From the NCBI GenBank assembly GCA_963580455.1, contig OY756961.1, forward strand, positions 17,961,001-18,025,000: a DNA stretch of 64,000 nt, in the 5' to 3' direction. Position numbers and translations under genes: made by a program. Of the stretch, positions 57,767-64,000 are shown in pieces (position 1 is the stretch's first letter; every line of letters starts with the position of its first letter). A model generated the notes under the pieces. That model was not told where the DNA came from. It saw nothing but the letters and a program-made list of their open reading frames with translations, and made no database searches. The stretch is from Euonymus europaeus (Eukaryota; Streptophyta; Magnoliopsida; Celastrales; Celastraceae).

Positions 57767-58760
57767 TCATCTCCCAAAGTCACAAATCCTCTCCTCTAGA
57801 GCCTCTAGCCCACCTATGTAATCTTCCTGCTCAGGTTCTTCCTCATTTGGTTGAATATTTGTAGCTCTTTGTTGCTGCCCAAATAATCGAGCTTCACTTT
57901 GATCCCACCAAGACTTAGTTAATGAACTATTTATTTTGCAATACATCTCCAAATTCAGCAACAACTCCCTCATCCATATATATCTTGGTAATCAACACTC
58001 CAAATGCCAGCATATGTTCACTCAATTTCTCTTTTCTCACTTTCACTATGTGATAATACACTGTTCCCCATTGCAAAAGTTCAACCAACACACAATGGCA
58101 TACATTAAGTAACAAGTTTTTTGCATTAATAGTGAACAAAAGAGTAACAGTAATCACATTACAGTTAACAATCTACACCAACAACCTATATGGCTTCATC
58201 AATTTAGAATCCATAATCACAATCTTACAGAAATCAGTCACACGCCCATCACTCAAAACTAGTCACAATAGTAGACTATTATGGCTACACAACCTCGGAA
58301 TCAAAAGCACCAAAATCTTTAAACTTATAATCAGGCTTACAAATAGAAGGTGGTAGAGACAATGGTAAACATACTTTCCTAGGGTTGAAATAAAACTTAT
58401 GACCTCTAACATATGCTTCACAATAACTCTCATTCACTACAAAATTTGCATAAAACTCATGCACAATCTATGTATTAGCCACTCTTACCACTTGGGCGAT
58501 ATATCACAAACCTCTTTCCTTAATAATACCAAACCAACTCACATATTTGAAATCATCCATCACCACAGGCCATTCAATTTGAAGGCCCTATTCATCCAGA
58601 TGTTCTTGTAGTCCATAGCCACATTGAGGGAGATAAATCACTCAATGGGCAAAGCACTTGAGTTTCCAATGTCAATGTTCTTGACTCTCTTTGCCCACTC
58701 TTTTCATCGGCTTGGAAACAAAATTCGTGATTGAAGGTGAGTGAAGGCTAGGTTAAAGAG
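57767..58760 (-). pseudogene. Env-like/'plant transposon protein' ORF remnant of an Athila-type element
   Basis: On the minus strand scraps in changing frames read MNRAFKLNGL, ISNM, LVLLRKEVCDIS, NAKNLLLNVCHCVLVELL, SEHMLAFGVLITKIYMDEGV, then LVKLDYLGSNKEL-type text and NEEEPEQEDYIGGLEALEER. The order (helical domain, the 'L-x-FG-LIT' block, acidic tail, then PPT and LTR) fits the additional ORF between pol and the 3' LTR of Athila elements, often called env-like. Signal peptide and membrane segments are not visible, and the function of this ORF is unknown. Many stops: a remnant. Confidence 0.5.
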
Positions 58761-59008
58761 GTTGTTGCTGTTTTTAGATAACAAAGATAAGAAAAATATG
58801 CATCTAGGGTTTAGGTGAACCCAAAACAATATTATTCTATATCGGCAACCGTAGATACGTCACAAGAGGATTGTATTTTTTCACTTCTTTTGTTCTAAAT
58901 ACTGGGTTGTAGCTTCAAACCTACTAAACTTAGACCCTTATTTGTTCGATCGCAAATAGCTCACTTTCTTCTCACAAAATTCTCACTTTTTGCCTACAAA
59001 ATTGTATA
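58761..59008. other. Unassigned
   Basis: Short stretch between the env-like remnant and the next LTR; nothing recognised. Confidence 0.35.
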
Positions 59009-60072
59009 TGTGATGACCGACCCCAAATATAAACTTAGGAATAATTGGAGGTTAGGAAAATATGTGTTTTGAGGTGTGTTGGAAACCCTAGAAGATGTTT
59101 GAATATGTTATGTGCACCAAGAGCAGTGGCAGGCAAGAAAATGAAGGATGGGGAGGAAGGTTGTGGGTGCCTAGGCACAATACCCACACGCCTAGGTGCA
59201 AAGCTCCTAGGCATGTAGAAATCTCGCCCAGGATCCCGCCCAGGACAGAAACTTCAAAAAAAATATTTTTGGGTCATAACACCCAGGCGTGTGTAAATTT
59301 CTCCTTGACGCAAAACGTGGGATTTTCAAGTCTTTAAGTCGTGAATAGAGGGAGAAAAATGAGGTTTGAGCCGAACATCATTCTAGAGAGAGAGAGAGAG
59401 AGAGAGAGAAACTAGAGGATTCTTAATGGTTTTTGGATTCTTGCTAATCCTAGCTAAGTGTGGAAGATTCAAGAAAGATTTCAAGGATTTGGGGTAAGTT
59501 CCATGAACTTCTAGAATCTAGGGTTTTGATAGTTTTTGTTGGGACTTTAAATAGATGATATAGAGAGACTAAACAGGTTGACTTGAGTTGTTATAGGTTG
59601 TTATTAACTAGGTTGACTACTGATTTACTATTCAAGTTGGATTGGGGTTGAGATTCAGGAGTTTGGTGATTTCTAGAGAGAGAAAGGTAAGAACTCTTAA
59701 GTCTCTTATGATATACTATATTAGTATGTGCTTTGAGGATATATGGTTTATCAAATGAGTAGGAAATATTGAAATTGATAGGTTTGGAGAAAGGGTTGAA
59801 CCCCTAACTTAGGAACATGAGATATTTGGCTTGTGCTTGGAATGAGGTAGGGATTCTTACTCTTTTTTTATCATATCGTTTTGTTTCTCTAAAGAACGGT
59901 TTGTATTTCCTCATTGGTCTCCATTTTGTGTTCTTTCCTAACTTGTTTCTTAGGAAGGACGAACCCTCTTCATGGATTTCGATTGAATTGCATACCTTAT
60001 TCATGCTTGATCATCAATTGAGCATGTTAACTATTCTACATGCATCACATAGTTACATATATATATATAGGG
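59009..60072 (+). mobile_element. Tekay/Del-like LTR, 5' part only
   Basis: Starts TGTGATGACCGACCCC, closest to the LTR at 20345. CCTAGG words lie at about 59170-59215 and the variant CCCAGG at 59228-59285. A (GA)n run (59385-59410) and the landmarks GAGAGAAAGGTAAG, 'cattggtc' and TATATATATA follow. It is cut at 60072 where another LTR-like start (TGTTGCACTCC) appears. Confidence 0.65.
59385..59410. repeat. (GA)n microsatellite
   Basis: About 13 GA units in the LTR leader, the same position as the run at 469. Confidence 0.85.
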
Positions 60073-60552
60073 TGTTGCACTCCAATTTTTGTCAAAGCCT
60101 AAAAGGCCGCAAAATTCCACCATTTATGAGCCCAAGAGGAGCTCACTTAAAACCTTAGCTCAAGTGAATAAAAGGTGCAAACACCACTCATTTGTTTAGC
60201 CTACAAGAGAAATTTTCGTCCAATAAATGAGCCCAACCTAACCCATTTGTTTAAAGGTCCATGTATTGGTCTAAATAATTGACCCAATAAGAGTTAACAT
60301 GCTAAGGCCCGAATTTACTCAAATCATTACCCCAAAAAGCCTACAAAACCAGCCATTTAAGCCCAAGGAATAGGCCCAATCAGAAAAATCATGAAGACAA
60401 AGTGGATCAAACTTGATCAAACATTTAAAGCCCGGCTGGACCCAAGACTTTACTTGACCTAAATGTTAGAAGAAAAGCAAAAATGTAAGAGACAGTGGGG
60501 AGGCGCCGTCAGGGTTCCAGAAAGGGGAAAAGAGAAGAGAAAGAGATTCGGT
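60073..60552 (+). mobile_element. LTR fragment of another gypsy family (tentative)
   Basis: Begins TGTTGCACTCC exactly where the preceding LTR stops and ends where the next LTR begins. Text such as 'gcccgaatttactcaaatcatt' and many 'gcccaa' words differ from the neighbours. It is probably the first 480 bp of a different LTR, into which the LTR at 60553 was inserted. Confidence 0.4.
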
Positions 60553-62440
60553 GTGAAACCCCGACCCAAAACTTTAGGTTTAAGTCAAATTATGGATGAT
60601 CCATGAGGTACGGAATCAGGAAAAATTGTTTTTGAGCTTGGTTCGTTAAATGGGTCATAAATTTTAGCACAGATGTCCGTTTCAGGCCCATAATATATCA
60701 AATCAAAGCTAAGACCGAGACGGAGTTGGAAAAATTGAGGCCACACGCCTAGGCAGTGTGAGCCTAGGCATGTGCAAAAGTGCAACCGGAAGAGCGCCCA
60801 AGGAAGTGTGTCTTGGTGAACCAGTTACGCCAGATCGCCTAGGCGCCCAGAGTAGCACCTAGGCGCAACCCGAGTTTTCAAAAAGGGCTCCAGCGAGCAA
60901 GTAGAGAAATTTCTGGTTTGTTTCAGTCCTAGAGCGAGAGAGAGCGACGATTTTAGAGAGAGAAAGGGTTTCTACATGGATTCGACCTAAATCTTGAGGA
61001 TTCATGATTATTGGAGTGCTATATTGAAGATTCAAGCTAGATTGGGAGATTTTGGTAAGTTTTTCCTAGTTTTGATATTCTAGGGTTTTTGTTAGATTTG
61101 CTAGATTCTTGAAGAGTTGAATCCTATGCTTTAGATATGTTGTTTATAGGTTGATTTGAAACATATATGTAGGTTGATTTTATGGTTTGATGTTGAGTTG
61201 AGCTAAGTGGAGTTTTTGGAGGATTTTAGAAGAAATTCTAGAGAGGGAAAGTAAGTTTCTCTTGATTCTTTGTTTAATTCGTTATTGATATGATATATTG
61301 AGATTTTTGGATGATTAAATGAATACGACATTGTGTAAATTGTTAGGTTTGGTGAAACGGGTTTTAAAACCCTAATTGTGGGATTATTCGTAAATTTCTC
61401 AACACGAGGTAGGGGATTTCAAACCATTCTTTCTATCGTTTGTTCTCAATACTTTAAAGAGCGTTTTGATTCCTCATTGGTCATTTTATTTGTGTTTCCA
61501 TCTTAATTGCTTCTAAGGGGAAATGAACCTTGCTTGTGGAATATTGTTAATTCTTGATGTTGTATGACCCGATTGTGTGTGTCCCATCACCCATGGGCAC
61601 GATGTGATTTCCTTTCATGCATCATGATAGTTATGTATATATATATATGTAGGTTGTTCATATATATATATATCTTTTCGCCATGTCATGGCATAAATGC
61701 ATTAGAGTTGCATTGGAGTCCGAGTATGGACTCGGAGATCCTTAGGATTCTTGAAAGCTACTTGGAGGGGCGATGAGGTGATGAGAGTTACCACCGAGTC
61801 ATGTGATCTCCAAGTAGGATAATGCACTAGAGGTATGATTAATGAGGGACCTTGCCTGGAATGGTGCGGGCGTGATAGGATCACGCAACGGGGTAATCCA
61901 AGAGCGTTTGATGTTGGGGAGCTTGCTCCTTTTCAATATTACATGGTTAGCGACCATGATATTGATGAGTTGATGTGGTGAGCTTGCTCACATTTGATAT
62001 TACATGGAACGAGCCATGGTATCGATGAGGTTTGCTCATTGAGAGGATTTCCCGGATTGATGTTTTATGTGATTGTTGAGTATACGTGCATGTGGTAGAT
62101 TTCATATTGTTGCAAAATGTATTGTTCGGATTCGGCCTTTATACACTCATTACTCTTAACCCTACTGAGCTTGTTGCTCACTCTCTACTTTCTGTTCCTT
62201 CCCACAGGAGATACTGGTACAGGTACCGGTGGAGCGGATCAGTGAGGGTGGGATGTGACATGGATGGCCCTGGGTAGGATGTGGGTGTTAGAGAGTACTC
62301 TAGCACGTATTTTGTTTACGATGTATTGATGTTTGTTCATAATATTGTTATAACCGATTGGCACCAGAGGGTGTATGCATGATGAATGCTGAGTATTGAT
62401 TTTATGGTTATATGATATTATGAATTTGCTCACTCATTTC
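60553..62440 (+). mobile_element. Tekay/Del-like 5' LTR of the right-edge element
   Basis: Starts TGTGAAACCCCGACCC. CCTAGG words lie at 60745-60865 (CGCCTAGGC, GCCTAGGC, CGCCTAGGCG, CCTAGGCG). The landmarks are GAGGGAAAGTAAG, 'cattggtcat', TATATATA, 'gtatggactcgg', and the late 'gagcttgttgctcactctc' with a polypyrimidine stretch. The usual U5 end (...GGGCATTACA) and PBS are not seen; similarity stops near 62440. The element's gag and protease are also missing. Confidence 0.7.
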
Positions 62441-62535
62441 AAAGTCCAATGCCATCTCAACTGTGTTTTCGTACAATACCACCCTAGTGGCCATCACCAT
62501 CCTCCCAAGACTGGGTAGCAACCCATCGCGGTACC
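62441..62535 (+). other. Junction between LTR and pol
   Basis: Short text (cactcatttcaaagtcc...) that matches neither LTR nor a clear pol motif. It marks a deletion of the LTR end, PBS, gag and protease. Confidence 0.4.
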
Positions 62536-63320
62536 TTGCCACCTTCTTTGCATCGGGTAGTGGAAGAATTTACGGATGTATTTCTGAAAGAGTTGCTGGG
62601 ATTACCTCAGGAGTGGGAGATTGACTTTGCTATTGAGTTGCATCCGAACGTCAAGCCAATTTCGATTCCGCCGTATCGGATGGCTCCAACAGAGTTAAAG
62701 GAGTTGAGTTCTCAATTAGAGGAGTTGCTAGACTTGGGGTTCATTAGACCGAGTGTGTCCCCGTGTGGAGCACCGATGTTGTTCATGAAGAAGAAAGACG
62801 AAAGTTTGAGGATGTGTATTGATTATAGGCAGTTGAATAAGGTTACAGTGAGGAATAAGTATCCATTGCCTAGGATCAATATTTTGTTTGACCAATTGAG
62901 AGGTGCTAGGCATTTCTCTAAGATTGACTTGAGGTCGGGTTATCATCAGTTGAGGATTAAGGATGAGGATTTCCAGAGAACAGCGTTTAGAACTCGTTAT
63001 GGGCATTATGAGTTTCTTGTGATGTCGTTTGGGTTGACAAATGCCCCAGCGGTGTTCATGGACCTAATGCAAAGGGTTCTTAGACCGTTTTGGATACGTT
63101 TGTGGTGGTGTTTATAGATGACATATTGATTTATTATCCTACGGAGGAAGAGCATGAGAAACACCTGAGGGTAGTGTTACAGACGTTGAGGGAGAATCAA
63201 CTGTATGCTAAATTGAGTAAGTTTGAATTTTGGGCAACGGAAGTGAAGTTCCTAGGCCATGTGATCACTCAAGAAGGCATAGCGGTTGACTACTCCAAGG
63301 TTGAGTTGGTTTTAATTGGG
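62536..63320 (+). pseudogene. Tekay-like reverse transcriptase
   Basis: The frame 62536-63117 reads [106 protein letters not shown] and [20 protein letters not shown], intact for almost 200 codons. A one-base frameshift at about 63090 precedes the catalytic box [32 protein letters not shown] then follows. Another frameshift lies near 63320. It is better preserved than the sister copy at 17370. The first codon is not a real start, since the gag and protease side is deleted. Confidence 0.9.
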
Positions 63321-64000
63321 AGAGACCAAAGAATGTGACAGAGATCCGGAGTTTTCTAGGATTGGCGGGTTACTACCGGAGATTTATTGAGGATTTTTCG
63401 AGAGTTGCTTCGTCGATAACGTAGCTTACAAAGAAGGGCACATCTTTTGTGTGGACAGACGAGTGTGAGGCCGCATTTGAGGAGTTGAAGAAGAGGTTGA
63501 CAACACCTCCAGTGTTGGTGGTTCCGGAAAGGAATGTAGGCTACCAAGTGTTTTGCGATGCGTCTGGAGTCGGTTTAGGTTGTACGTTGATGCAATGGGG
63601 CTGAGTGATAGAGTATGGTTCAAGGTTGCTCAAGACACATGAGAGGAATTATCCGGTGCATGATTTGGAGTTAGCGACAGTGGTGTTTGCAGTTAAGCAA
63701 TGGAGGTATTATCTTTACGGAGAGAGATTTGAAGTGTTTTCGGATCACAAGAGCCTCAAATATCTATTCACCCAAAGGGAATTGAATTTGCGTCAAAGGA
63801 GGTGGATGGAATACTTGGAGGACTTCGACTTTGATTTGCAATACCATCTCGGTAAAGCAAATGTAGTCACGGATGCGTTGAGTACGAAGAAGAAGATTTC
63901 TAGCCTATTCATGCATGAGTGGGAAATTTTGGAGACAATCAATGAGTTTGGATTAGAGTTGAAGAGTCAAGAGGAAAATACCTATTTGTGTTCTATAATT
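63321..64000 (+). pseudogene. Tekay-like RNase H, continuing beyond the window
   Basis: Reads [20 protein letters not shown], stop, LTKKGTSFVWTDECEAAFEE, GYQVFCDASGVGLGCTLMQ, stop, [60 protein letters not shown] and [10 protein letters not shown], then the tether to integrase ([17 protein letters not shown]). The RNase H acidic residues are in place. It is cut by the window end before the integrase zinc domain. Confidence 0.9.

Overview
The window reads as plant nuclear DNA from the repeat-rich part of a flowering-plant genome. It is AT-rich and has no prokaryotic gene layout. Almost everything recognisable is a plant transposable element: chromodomain and non-chromodomain Ty3/gypsy elements, Ty1/copia pieces, solo LTRs, MITEs, and degraded plant mobile-domain (PMD) and FAR1-like fragments that typically travel with DNA transposons. 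I found no intact host gene, rRNA, tRNA or CRISPR array. The species cannot be read from the sequence.

Layout. 0.2-3.5 kb: two Tekay/Del-type LTRs, the second inserted in the first. 3.5-11.5 kb: an Athila-like Ty3/gypsy element, broken by stops and frameshifts, with a 1.5-kb copia-type solo LTR (5910-7405) inside its integrase region. 11.5-14.6 kb: a Tat-like pol scrap, an antisense PMD-type reading frame and coiled-coil scraps. 14.6-15.1 and 24.4-25.6 kb: two blocks of degenerate TTACTGTTTCA-like repeats, separated by a Tekay-like element (PBS at 15817, gag-pol 15984-20310, 3' LTR from 20345). That 3' LTR holds a further solo LTR (20884-22496). 23.5-31.1 kb: a FAR1-type zinc-knuckle fragment, a Stowaway-like MITE, a minus-strand multi-exon PMD-like pseudogene with 21-residue tandem repeats, and a TGTAATA-rich block. 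32.8-37.1 kb: a Tourist-like MITE and a minus-strand copia remnant whose gag is fused to its reverse transcriptase.

39.36-46.36 kb is the best-preserved element, a Reina-like chromovirus with both LTRs (about 97% identical by eye), PBS, PPT and chromodomain. It is split by a second, oppositely oriented copy of the 1.5-kb copia-type solo LTR. 46.8-47.4 kb is a second Tourist-like MITE. 49.3-51.8 kb is a GC-rich island and a decayed Tat-like pol. 51.8-57.6 kb holds three copies of one LTR-like repeat, the third inverted; the first is split by a 2.06-kb Tekay-type solo LTR. 57.6-58.8 kb is a minus-strand env-like ORF remnant next to a polypurine tract. 59.0-64.0 kb holds more Tekay-type LTRs; the last is joined directly to reverse transcriptase without gag or protease and runs off the window.

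The genes do not form a pathway. The order of nesting is the informative part: exact 5-bp target duplications at three solo LTRs, and 3-bp TTA/TAA duplications at two MITEs, give a readable relative history. Most reading frames are dead. The Reina-like integrase still shows its main catalytic and zinc residues.
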